Assembly: GCA_964565795.1 (NCBI GenBank)
Contig: CAZMGC010000011.1
Location: 1-26,394, forward strand
DNA from: 2-01-FULL-39-10-A sp964565795
GTDB lineage: Bacteria > Patescibacteriota > Microgenomatia > Levybacterales > UBA12049
Reading direction: 5' to 3'
DNA length: 26,394 bases
In this document: positions 14,326 through 21,521 of the stretch, one piece after another
Layout of the letters: the number at the start of each line of letters is the position of its first letter
How positions within the stretch are numbered: position 1 is the first letter of the stretch
Translations under genes and position numbers: made by a program
Notes under the pieces: generated by a model
What the model was told of the DNA's origin: nothing
The model's input: the letters and a program-made list of their open reading frames with translations, nothing else
The model's database searches: none

Positions 14326-14331
14326 CGGCGA

Positions 14332-14360
14332 ATTATAAGAAAACTATCTTATAGTGTCAA
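14332..14360 (-). promoter_or_regulatory. Perfect-consensus leaderless promoter of 13633-14325
   Basis: Minus-strand TTGACA (14360-14355), 17-bp spacer, TATAAT (14337-14332), then 6 nt to ATG. The spacer contains the inverted repeat ACTAT-AAG-ATAGT, a possible operator. The -35 is 15 bp from the -35 of the divergent promoter at 14376-14405. Confidence 0.88.
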
Positions 14361-14375
14361 ATGCCCTATTTTTGA

Positions 14376-14405
14376 TTGACTTTTATAACCCCTAGTTGGT
14401 ACGAT
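14376..14405 (+). promoter_or_regulatory. Leaderless promoter of the response regulator
   Basis: TTGACT (14376-14381), 18-bp spacer, TACGAT (14400-14405) preceded by TGG, and 6 nt to ATG 14412. This placement is also the reason to start the gene at 14412 and not at the upstream ATG 14376, which is inside the promoter. Confidence 0.72.
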
Positions 14406-14411
14406 AACTTC

Positions 14412-14987
14412 ATGAATCCCGCTCGAATTCTCATAGTAGAAGATGAAGAATACTTAAGAGAGCTTTATCAGGAAGTTCTTTCTGATCAAGGTTATTTCGT
14501 AGATACAGCAGAAAATGGAAATGAAGGATTAGCAAAAATTCAGCAAGGCGGATGGGACCTAGTTCTTCTAGATATTATCCTCCCTGGAATTGACGGAATT
14601 TCCATAATGAGGCAAATTAAAGCCTCCCCTGCAAAACTTCCAAATAAAAAAATAATATTCCTTACTAACCTTGATAAAGATAAAGAAATGCAGGAAGGCT
14701 TATCTCTAGGAGATGGCTACTTTATTAAAAGCCAGATAACCCCAGGAAATTTAGTGGATCAAATTAAAACATATATAAATATCGAGCAGGCTCCAAATCA
14801 TAATGCTCCTCAAGCGCCAGCGACGGCGCAATCTCAAACTCCTCCTGCAAATCCTACAACTCAACAAGCACCTAATCAAGCTCCTCAACCTCAACCAACT
14901 CCCACACAGCCGGCTCCGACAGGACAATCTCAAGCAGTAAATCCTCAGCAAGCAAATTCAGTGGATCCTCTAAAACCCACTCAGTGA
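14412..14987 (+). CDS. Response regulator receiver protein with a Pro/Gln-rich tail
   Basis: 191 aa starting MNPARILIVEDEEYLREL. The CheY-like receiver domain (1-122) has the acidic pair at 10-12, phosphoacceptor Asp54 (LVLLDIILPG), Thr85 and Lys106, so all switch residues are present. Residues 123-191 are a disordered tail rich in Pro, Gln, Ala and Thr with no DNA-binding domain, so output is probably by protein contact. An earlier in-frame ATG at 14376 exists, but it overlaps the -35. Its stop overlaps the stop of the convergent histidine kinase by 7 nt, and the two probably form one signalling pair. Confidence 0.93.
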   Translation: MNPARILIVEDEEYLRELYQEVLSDQGYFVDTAENGNEGLAKIQQGGWDLVLLDIILPGIDGISIMRQIKASPAKLPNKKIIFLTNLDKDKEMQEGLSLGDGYFIKSQITPGNLVDQIKTYINIEQAPNHNAPQAPATAQSQTPPANPTTQQAPNQAPQPQPTPTQPAPTGQSQAVNPQQANSVDPLKPTQ

Positions 14988-16387
14988 GTTAAAAATGGAA
15001 TTGTGAAATAAAAAGTAGATCCCTTTCCTTCGCCCTCCGATGTTGCCCACATTTTTCCATTATGCATTTCCACAAGCTTCTTTGACAAATAAAGACCAAG
15101 ACCAGTTCCCTGGGCTTCTTGCTTATGCAAATAACTTTCTCCCATTGTTCCAAACTTTCTAAATAGTTTTTCTAATTCTTCTTTATTCATTCCACGACCA
15201 TTATCAATAACAGTAATTAAAAGATCTTTCTCTTGAGGTTTTATGCTTACATTTATAGCTCCTCCGCTTGGAGTGAACTTTAATGAATTTCCAACTAAGT
15301 TAATTATTACCTGTTCAATTCTTTCATGATCTGCATTTACCAAAGGTATTGGATATGTAGGCTTTACAAACTTAAGCTTCAAACCTAGCTGCTGAGCGCG
15401 TGGAATCAACTCTTCTACTTGTTTTTCCAGAACATCTACTATTTGAATCGGCTTTAATTCAAGAGAAAGTCTACCTGATTCAATACGAGAAACATTCAAC
15501 ATGTCATTAACTAGGTTAATTAATCTTTCAGTAGATCCATATGCTCTTTGTAAGTAACCCAGTTCTTTTTCACTAAGTTGACCTTTTTTCTTGTCTATAA
15601 ATAGCCATAAATAAGATTTTATAACTGTCATTGGTGTTCTTAACTCATGAGAAGCCAGTGAAACGAACTCATCTTTTAATTTATCCAGCTGCTTTAACCT
15701 CTCATTAGCATCTTGGATAGATTTATATAAAAGTGAATTATCCAAAGCAATTCCCACAACCCCTGCCATTCGATCAATTAAAGCTTTTTCCTCAATAGAT
15801 ATAACTTTTTCTTCATCTGTAATCCCAATAATAAGCGCTCCTATAACTTCAAGCCTGATTATGAGAGGATAAACGATAAATGATTTTACCTCCATCTCTT
15901 CCTGTGCTTCATTTGACTCATCTTCACTAATGTGTGGTCCAAATATATTTATCAAGTTTTTTACAATCTGAACTTTTTTAGATTGAACAGCTCTAATTAG
16001 AACATTTTCTTTATCATTTAATGGAATCGATAATTTTAGAAATTTATTCTTGCCAATATTATTTATGGCGTCACTATCAGAAAAAGATGATACTGAAATT
16101 GGAGTCATAACTTTTTCATCATTTTTTACAATAAAAATACTCACAAATCTAAACTCTTCTTTAACTAATAGATCTGAAACCTGTTGGGAAATTTGATTAG
16201 GATCAGTTACAGTCGATAGAACAACTTCATCAATGTCTCTAAGAAGTGCCAGTGTTTTATTTTTATCATTTAAATCCTGATTCTTCTTATACATCTCCTG
16301 CATGATATGCTCGATACCAGAAACAGCTGATGCTGTTACAGGATCCTTTATAGAAGCTGTTACAGGATTTTTTTGGGGCAGGTCCAT
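14981..16387 (-). CDS. Soluble GAF-domain histidine kinase
   Basis: 468 aa without membrane helices. A short coiled-coil N-terminus (with a small repeat NPVTASIKDPVTAS) precedes a GAF domain at about 50-220, then a HisKA domain with phospho-acceptor His247 in FVSLASHELRTPM, and the ATP-binding domain: N box with Asn367, G1 DNGRGM at 395-400, F box LFRKFG, G2 GTGLGL at 427-432. It should autophosphorylate and pass phosphate to the neighbouring response regulator. The signal is unknown, perhaps cytosolic or delivered by the 7-TM protein at 16684. TATAAT lies 6 nt before the ATG. Confidence 0.95.
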   Translation of the reverse strand: MDLPQKNPVTASIKDPVTASAVSGIEHIMQEMYKKNQDLNDKNKTLALLRDIDEVVLSTVTDPNQISQQVSDLLVKEEFRFVSIFIVKNDEKVMTPISVSSFSDSDAINNIGKNKFLKLSIPLNDKENVLIRAVQSKKVQIVKNLINIFGPHISEDESNEAQEEMEVKSFIVYPLIIRLEVIGALIIGITDEEKVISIEEKALIDRMAGVVGIALDNSLLYKSIQDANERLKQLDKLKDEFVSLASHELRTPMTVIKSYLWLFIDKKKGQLSEKELGYLQRAYGSTERLINLVNDMLNVSRIESGRLSLELKPIQIVDVLEKQVEELIPRAQQLGLKLKFVKPTYPIPLVNADHERIEQVIINLVGNSLKFTPSGGAINVSIKPQEKDLLITVIDNGRGMNKEELEKLFRKFGTMGESYLHKQEAQGTGLGLYLSKKLVEMHNGKMWATSEGEGKGSTFYFTIPFLTH

Positions 16388-16393
16388 TTGTTA

Positions 16394-16422
16394 ATTATAA
16401 GTTGAATACTTATTTGAGTAAA
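16394..16422 (-). promoter_or_regulatory. Leaderless promoter of the histidine kinase
   Basis: Minus-strand TTTACT (16422-16417), 17-bp spacer, TATAAT (16399-16394), 6 nt to ATG 16387. It overlaps the end of the 16410-16682 gene. Confidence 0.78.
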
Positions 16423-16682
16423 GCGGGGAGACTATCAGCTGGGACAGAAAGACCTTTTATAGCATCTTTACAGACTTCTACTGACGTTTGGCCAAATAAA
16501 TTCTGATATTGCTTAACCAGATTATCAATAATTGCCTTTTCATCCCCCCCTAAAGCCACTTCATGATTTTGCCAATCTATTTTAAGGCCTGGCACTTTTT
16601 TAGCCTGTTCAAGTGCCACAGGACCTATAATAGACTCTTGTTCTTTAATTATTCTTTGGGCCATTTGGGCAAAAATATCCAT
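16410..16682 (-). CDS. Small soluble protein linked to the sensor cluster
   Basis: 90 aa, no named family recognised. It reads as helix (FAQMAQRIIKEQESIIGPVALEQAKKV), short strand region (LKIDWQNHEVALGGDEK) and helix (AIIDNLVKQYQNLFGQTSVEVCKDAI). It starts one base after the stop of the 7-TM protein gene, so the two are very likely cotranscribed, and the kinase follows 23 nt later. A role as a signalling adaptor for the membrane protein or kinase is plausible but unproven. Confidence 0.65.
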   Translation of the reverse strand: MDIFAQMAQRIIKEQESIIGPVALEQAKKVPGLKIDWQNHEVALGGDEKAIIDNLVKQYQNLFGQTSVEVCKDAIKGLSVPADSLPALLK

Positions 16683-16683
16683 A

Positions 16684-17517
16684 TTAGTTATTATTTTTTA
16701 AGTTTTGATAGACTGACCCGAATTGGAGAAGAGCAAGTGTCATAAAGAAATAGGAAATAAAGTATATAAAATCATTTATACCACTATCAACCCATGTTCC
16801 CCGACTTGTTTGGAATAAGAAAGTATAATCAGCCATAAACTGAAGACACAAAGCGAATAGAACGAACAATATTCTAGCCTTCATAATTCCTCCAAGTATT
16901 CCTCTCGAAAGCAAATAGGTTCCAGCAGTTAACGAAACGTAAATTGCTGCTCCAAGTGGATATCCAAAATCAAGGAAAGTTTTTATTGGATTGCTTGAAT
17001 CTATTTCGTAACCTTGAAGAAATAATAAATATCCTGCTGCCAATACACCAAACGTAATTAAAACAGCAGGGATCGTATGACTTAATGATTTAATTCTTAA
17101 AGAAACACCTGAAGACTTAGCAAGAAAAATAACTCCGAGACAATATAATGGAATCGTACTAAAAAATCCAATATCTCCAAAGCCTGGATAATTAGCCACC
17201 TCCAAATGCTCAACTATGTAGTAATATGAGTAAGCTAATTGACCAAACTCTTGAGACAAAAGACCAACTGAGAAAAACAATAAGGCTTTTCCCAATACAC
17301 TTCTAAATCCCCCCCATTTAAATGCCGCTATTATCCCGCAAATTGCACCCCAAAGAGCAATAATTCCATAAACAGAACTAAAAGTATAAATTTGCCTATG
17401 ATGTATATCGTTTCCCGTAAGAAATAATTGAAAATAAACCCAATACCCAGCGAAAAAGAGGAATAGCAAAAGCGTGACTATCAATTGCCAGTTTACTTTT
17501 TGACTTTTTATCATCAC
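16684..17517 (-). CDS. Seven-helix membrane protein, probable sensor
   Basis: 277 aa with about seven or eight hydrophobic helices. The loop ANYPGFGDIGFFSTIPLYCLGV resembles the PYPSxADxxYL-type segment of multi-helix membrane sensor regions usually fused to GGDEF or kinase domains, but here no output domain is attached. I infer a detached sensor working with the downstream small protein and kinase. The start may be GTG 17517 or the adjacent ATG 17514; GTG lies exactly 6 nt from the -10, as in the other leaderless genes. Confidence 0.7.
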   Translation of the reverse strand: MMIKSQKVNWQLIVTLLLFLFFAGYWVYFQLFLTGNDIHHRQIYTFSSVYGIIALWGAICGIIAAFKWGGFRSVLGKALLFFSVGLLSQEFGQLAYSYYYIVEHLEVANYPGFGDIGFFSTIPLYCLGVIFLAKSSGVSLRIKSLSHTIPAVLITFGVLAAGYLLFLQGYEIDSSNPIKTFLDFGYPLGAAIYVSLTAGTYLLSRGILGGIMKARILFVLFALCLQFMADYTFLFQTSRGTWVDSGINDFIYFISYFFMTLALLQFGSVYQNLKNNN

Positions 17518-17523
17518 AATATC

Positions 17524-17552
17524 AACGTAGAATATTATGCAAAGATTGTCAA
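17524..17552 (-). promoter_or_regulatory. Promoter of the 7-TM sensor gene
   Basis: Minus-strand TTGACA (17552-17547), 17-bp spacer, TACGTT (17529-17524), 6 nt to GTG 17517 (9 nt to ATG 17514). Confidence 0.65.
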
Positions 17553-17582
17553 CACTAATGGGTATATTTTGCTTTATTTGAA

Positions 17583-18500
17583 ATGAATAATTCGGGCCCC
17601 ATTTTTCCTGAATTTAAAATATTAGAAATCTCAGATAAATCTTCTATTGAGGAATTAACTACTCAATTCCCTCCTTATTCAGATTTCAATTTTATAAGTA
17701 TCTGGTCTTATGACACACACAATGATGTAGAATTTTCTTGGCTAAACAATAATTTTGTAATGAAATTCAGAAATTATTTAACTAAAGAGCCATTCTATTC
17801 TTTTATAGGCGTCAATCAGGTAAATCAAACGATAAAGAGCCTTTTTGAGCTTTCAAGAAAACAAGGATTTCAAAAAAAATTAGAACTGATTCCAGAAGTT
17901 GTAATTTCAGCAATCGAAAACAAAGATTCACAAGAATTTAAAATCGAAGAATCAATTGACAATCATGATTACGTAATTTCATTATCTAAAACTTTTGAAC
18001 TTTCAAATTTAAATGAACATAAAATTGAGTCGTATCACAAATTTATAGAACAAAATCCAAGTCATGAACTAAGAATAATTGACATTACCAATGAAAAAAT
18101 TCAGAAAGAAATGTGTGATTTATTTGAACTTTGGATTGATAACAAAAGAGGAAATCCCGAAGATTCTAGAAATGAATATAATGCTTTAAAAAAGTTATTT
18201 AAATTTAGTAAAAATTTTAATTTAGTTTCCCAAGCACTTTATTTAGATAAAAAAATGATTGCATATATTATTGATGAAAGAGTTCAGAAGCCATACATAG
18301 TTGGCCACTTTTTAAAAGCTGATACTTCGTATAAAGGTGTATATGAGGTTATCAATAGAGATTCTGCGAAAATCCATTTAGACAACGGCTATAATCTAAT
18401 AAACATAGAGCAAGATCTAGGAATAGAAGGATTAAGAATTTCAAAAAAGCAAAGAAATCCAGTGGAATTTTTAAAAAAATATACTATTACTAAACTCTAG
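17583..18500 (+). CDS. DUF2156 / lysylphosphatidylglycerol synthase C-terminal-like protein
   Basis: 305 aa, soluble. The overall pattern is that of the double-GNAT DUF2156 family (Pfam LPG_synthase_C): an N-terminal GNAT-like half (FPPYSDFNFISIWSYD), a central IESYHKFIEQNP, and the end INIEQDLGIEGLRISKKQ followed by RNPVEFLKKY, the most conserved family stretch. Relatives transfer an aminoacyl or acyl group; the full enzyme that makes lysyl-phosphatidylglycerol also has a flippase domain, which is absent here. The substrate is unknown. It is one of only two plus-strand genes in the window. Its stop shares the palindrome CTAG with the convergent EamA gene. No clear promoter spacing could be assigned. 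Confidence 0.78.
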   Translation: MNNSGPIFPEFKILEISDKSSIEELTTQFPPYSDFNFISIWSYDTHNDVEFSWLNNNFVMKFRNYLTKEPFYSFIGVNQVNQTIKSLFELSRKQGFQKKLELIPEVVISAIENKDSQEFKIEESIDNHDYVISLSKTFELSNLNEHKIESYHKFIEQNPSHELRIIDITNEKIQKEMCDLFELWIDNKRGNPEDSRNEYNALKKLFKFSKNFNLVSQALYLDKKMIAYIIDERVQKPYIVGHFLKADTSYKGVYEVINRDSAKIHLDNGYNLINIEQDLGIEGLRISKKQRNPVEFLKKYTITKL

Positions 18501-19354
18501 CTAGAGACTGCGAGGATAAGTATTCCTAAAAGACCTAGACCAATTCCTATCCACTGCTGATTACTTAATTTATCTTTAAGAAATACTCTTGATAATAAGA
18601 CAAAGAGAGTCGGGTACGCTGTAGCAATTGGCGCTACCACCGCAGTCAAACCTTGAGTTATAGCGAAATTATAACTAGTCGACGCTGTTGTGATAAAAGC
18701 CGAGGAGCCGAAAAGATTAAAGTATTGTTTTTTTGGAATTTTTTTAACCTTCTTTTTCAATATAAAAGCCAATAAAATAGAAATCGTTGTCCCAGTCGCA
18801 GAAGAAATATACGAAGTCCAAAACCATCCAATCTCGTCAGTTGGAATTCTTACAAAGGTAAAATAGACTCCCCAAATTAACATCGCAATTATTGCTAGGA
18901 TTGTACCCTTATTCTCAATCGATTTTTTACCAAGAGACTTAAGGCTAATTGATGAAAGTATGATTCCAAAAAAAATTATAAGGATTGCAGCTAATTGCAT
19001 CATCGTCAAAGATTCTTTAAAGAAGATTGTTGAAAATATCACAACTGGGCCTCCAAAAGCTCCAGCAATTGTTCCTACGACCGATGCATTTCCGATTTTC
19101 AAAGCTTGTAAAAAAATCGGCCAAGCAATCCAAAGTAAAACCCCTAAAGCGATATTTGTAATTACAATTTGAGGATTAAGTCTTCCTAGATCTTTTAAGA
19201 AAAATATTGCGATAGAATTTAATATTAAAAATCCAAATAAATAAGTCCAAAATGAAGACTGAAATGCTCCTACTTTTCTTGAAGCTTTAGCGCTAAAAAT
19301 GTCTCCCGATCCCCATCCGATGTAAGAAACAAGAGCGAAGAAGATTGCGTTCAT
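18497..19354 (-). CDS. EamA/DMT-family transporter
   Basis: 285 aa, ten hydrophobic helices in two homologous halves of five, as in the drug/metabolite transporter superfamily (EamA domain). The first helix carries SYIGWGSGDIFSAKASRKVG and the last half LTAVVAPIATAYPTLFVLLSR, family-typical signatures. It starts one base after the arginine decarboxylase stop (GGAG 8 nt before the ATG), so the two are cotranscribed. Export of an arginine-derived amine is a reasonable guess from that context; family members carry many substrates. Confidence 0.88.
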   Translation of the reverse strand: MNAIFFALVSYIGWGSGDIFSAKASRKVGAFQSSFWTYLFGFLILNSIAIFFLKDLGRLNPQIVITNIALGVLLWIAWPIFLQALKIGNASVVGTIAGAFGGPVVIFSTIFFKESLTMMQLAAILIIFFGIILSSISLKSLGKKSIENKGTILAIIAMLIWGVYFTFVRIPTDEIGWFWTSYISSATGTTISILLAFILKKKVKKIPKKQYFNLFGSSAFITTASTSYNFAITQGLTAVVAPIATAYPTLFVLLSRVFLKDKLSNQQWIGIGLGLLGILILAVSS

Positions 19355-19355
19355 A

Positions 19356-19847
19356 TTAACTCCAGCTTTCGGATTTATATGCAGCTACTACCAAAACACA
19401 GGCAGGCTGTTCCTTTACTTGGGTAATATTTATCTTGGATCCCATTTTATTTTCATCGAATTCAATTCCTCTATCTTCACATAAATCTCTTACTGAATTT
19501 TTTACTTCTTCCTCAAGACTTATTCTAACTGATTCTTCAGTTTCGCCTTCCTCTTCATGTTCTACAAAAATCCCTCGTCCGTCTTTCCACTGGTACCATC
19601 CTAATGCAGCTCCTATAAATCTTCCTGAGGCTCTACTTCTCATATCAGCTTTTACAACATAAAGTTTATATCCCCATTCTTCATCTTTAACAGGGAGATT
19701 TTCAAATAAAATTTCTGAGCCTATTGGAATAACTGATGAGAGTGTGAGTAAGTTAAAGTTGTAAACTCCCGCATCTTTAAGCGCTACATCAAATGCCGAA
19801 ATTGTAGTTTTTCCAAATCCTACACCAGTAGTTAAATAAATTTTCAT
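19356..19847 (-). CDS. pdaD: Pyruvoyl-dependent arginine decarboxylase
   Basis: 163 aa, normal for PvlArgDC, which converts arginine to agmatine and CO2. The self-cleavage site is LTLSSVIP with Ser37-Ser38; cleavage between them creates the pyruvoyl group at the new N-terminus of the beta chain. The start GVGFGKTTISAFDVALKDAG, the segment RASGRFIGAALGWY and the acidic YQWKDGRGIFVEHEEEGE match the family. It overlaps nothing and is followed by an EamA transporter one base later. It is notable in a genome of this type, where amino acid pathways are few. Confidence 0.92.
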   Translation of the reverse strand: MKIYLTTGVGFGKTTISAFDVALKDAGVYNFNLLTLSSVIPIGSEILFENLPVKDEEWGYKLYVVKADMRSRASGRFIGAALGWYQWKDGRGIFVEHEEEGETEESVRISLEEEVKNSVRDLCEDRGIEFDENKMGSKINITQVKEQPACVLVVAAYKSESWS

Positions 19848-19856
19848 AACCTAATC

Positions 19857-19886
19857 AGTATATAAGGAAATATTTAAATAATTCAA
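19857..19886 (-). promoter_or_regulatory. Promoter of the decarboxylase-transporter pair
   Basis: Minus-strand TTGAAT (19886-19881), 18-bp spacer, TATACT (19862-19857), 9 nt to ATG 19847; leader of about 3 nt. Confidence 0.68.
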
Positions 19887-19900
19887 GCCTTGTAGTTTTT

Positions 19901-20752
19901 CTATAAAGCTTTAAATGGATTTAGCGTATCTCTGGCCTCTTCAGCGGTAATGTCCTTAAGTCTTTCAATGCCTGCGATTGATTTCGAATATTTTTCAACA
20001 GCAAGTGTCGCAACTCCTCTTCTCTCTTCTGATGTTCCATATCCCAAATATCTTTGCCATGCTTCCATAGCTACTAAATCTAGCGCTGCTATTGTTCCCC
20101 ATCTACCTCTTTCTTCTTCCCTAAATCTTTCAATCGCTTCATAGTCCCTATCGAATCTAGCTGGAGGCGGTTCAATTACTCTACTTCCCTTCATAAATCC
20201 AAATATCAACTCTCTTCCTCTTCCATGGAGAAAATCTGCAATTAAAAGATCAAAATATCCTGGCTGAGAATCATTAAAACCCTTTGGAATTGAATCATCG
20301 TCTAAATCTAAAGATCCAGCTAAGTGTTCATAAAAAAGTCCTATTGATTTTCCTTTTGCCGCTAATCTTCCAACAAAAGATGCATCAATTAAACCTTTAA
20401 CTCTGCTAAAACGCCCATCGCGAGAAATAGTCTCAGCCCAACTTGAAACTCCTGCACTCACATTTTCTCCTTCAAAATCTCTAAATGGATCCAAAAGAAC
20501 ATATGAGCTTGATGTAAAATAAGTTTTCTCTGGTGGAGACACCTCTCCTCTTAATGAGAGATTAAAAGCTGAAATCAGAGGATTTGAATCATGAAGGCCC
20601 ACTTGTATATTTGCTGCAAAATCTATGCCCGCATAAATAGCTCCTACATTCAAAGGCTCACCTTTACCAAACTGCACATAGGCTCTCCTTAATGCATCTG
20701 CTAATTGCTTTGGCTGCAAAGCATTTTTATATTCTAAGACTTCAGCACTCAC
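19901..20752 (-). CDS. Hypothetical protein, 283 aa
   Basis: Not recognised. Soluble, begins at GTG (20750-20752) with SAEVLEYKNALQPKQLADALR; TATAAT 8 nt upstream supports this start. Features: GAIYAGIDFAANIQVGLHD, an extended central region with DPFRDFEGENVSAGVSSWAE, a YFDLLIADFLHGRGREL helix and an acidic/basic helical C-terminus (FREEERGRWGTIAALDLVAMEAWQRYLGYG). The Arg/Glu-rich content and higher GC than the ribosomal genes suggest a different codon preference. No catalytic motif can be claimed. Confidence 0.55.
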   Translation of the reverse strand: MSAEVLEYKNALQPKQLADALRRAYVQFGKGEPLNVGAIYAGIDFAANIQVGLHDSNPLISAFNLSLRGEVSPPEKTYFTSSSYVLLDPFRDFEGENVSAGVSSWAETISRDGRFSRVKGLIDASFVGRLAAKGKSIGLFYEHLAGSLDLDDDSIPKGFNDSQPGYFDLLIADFLHGRGRELIFGFMKGSRVIEPPPARFDRDYEAIERFREEERGRWGTIAALDLVAMEAWQRYLGYGTSEERRGVATLAVEKYSKSIAGIERLKDITAEEARDTLNPFKAL

Positions 20753-20760
20753 AGATGGTG

Positions 20761-20789
20761 ATTATATTGAATCAGAGGCCTAAACGCAA
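20761..20789 (-). promoter_or_regulatory. Promoter of 19901-20752
   Basis: Minus-strand TTGCGT (20789-20784), 17-bp spacer, TATAAT (20766-20761), 8 nt to GTG 20752. Confidence 0.65.
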
Positions 20790-20852
20790 TTATTCGAAAA
20801 GTCCGGTGAGATGTGTTTGATTTAAGCCTAAGCACTAGATGCTACTTTAATA

Positions 20853-21485
20853 TTAGGCATTTCTACCCCAATTCATATCTTCATATACTCTGCCAACCAC
20901 AAAACGAGAATTTGTAGCTGATTCGCCTAGAATTGATTTATGATGATATGAATCACTCTCAGTCCTAATAACTTCTCCAAAATTATCTCCATGAACGGGC
21001 ACTAAAGCGTCAACTAAAAATCTCGCAGTTAAGAATGCTGTTTCATGCCTAGATTGACTCTCGTTTTTTAAATTTCCGGGCTTACCTCCAAGGAAAATCG
21101 CAGTTTCATCATCTGATAATCCAAGCAATATTTTTACTAATTCAGGAAATTTAGCTATGTCTACGCCTTCTAACCCAAGCTCGCGATATAAATGAGTTCT
21201 ATTATTTCTTAGTATTGAATATCCAAGTGTTGTTAAATAACTTTCGTCTGAGAAAGAATCAGGAATCCATCTTACAAATGTGCCAGATTCAGGCTCATTT
21301 GGAAGAACAATTCCTGTTAAAGTTTTCTCTTCATTAGTGGCCTCTTCAGTTAATAATCGGGTAGGTCTAGCAAGAGGATAATGATCTCGATCATGCTGTA
21401 AACTAAAGACTACTCTTTCAAAAAAATTTTGAGGTGTTCTTAAAGATACACGTGAGATTTCCGAATCGCCTTCTTTACCATGCAT
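20853..21485 (-). CDS. Hypothetical protein, 210 aa
   Basis: Not recognised. Soluble, starts MHGKEGDSEISRVSLRTPQ, with EEATNEEKTLTGIVLPNEPESGTFVRWIPD, a helical LVKILLGLSDDETAIFLGG and C-terminal RFLVDALVPVHGDNFGEVIRTESDSYHHKSILGE, rich in His and acidic residues. No family motif is evident. It lies directly downstream of fusA, and its promoter begins at the base next to the fusA stop codon. Confidence 0.55.
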   Translation of the reverse strand: MHGKEGDSEISRVSLRTPQNFFERVVFSLQHDRDHYPLARPTRLLTEEATNEEKTLTGIVLPNEPESGTFVRWIPDSFSDESYLTTLGYSILRNNRTHLYRELGLEGVDIAKFPELVKILLGLSDDETAIFLGGKPGNLKNESQSRHETAFLTARFLVDALVPVHGDNFGEVIRTESDSYHHKSILGESATNSRFVVGRVYEDMNWGRNA

Positions 21486-21491
21486 GCGAGG

Positions 21492-21521
21492 ATTATATTG
21501 ATTTAGTAATCAAATTGTCAA
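21492..21521 (-). promoter_or_regulatory. Leaderless promoter of 20853-21485, with a palindromic spacer
   Basis: Minus-strand TTGACA (21521-21516) touching the fusA stop, 18-bp spacer, TATAAT (21497-21492), 6 nt to ATG 21485. The spacer is the inverted repeat TTGATT-ACTA-AATCAA, which could be an operator or a weak fusA terminator hairpin. Confidence 0.85.
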
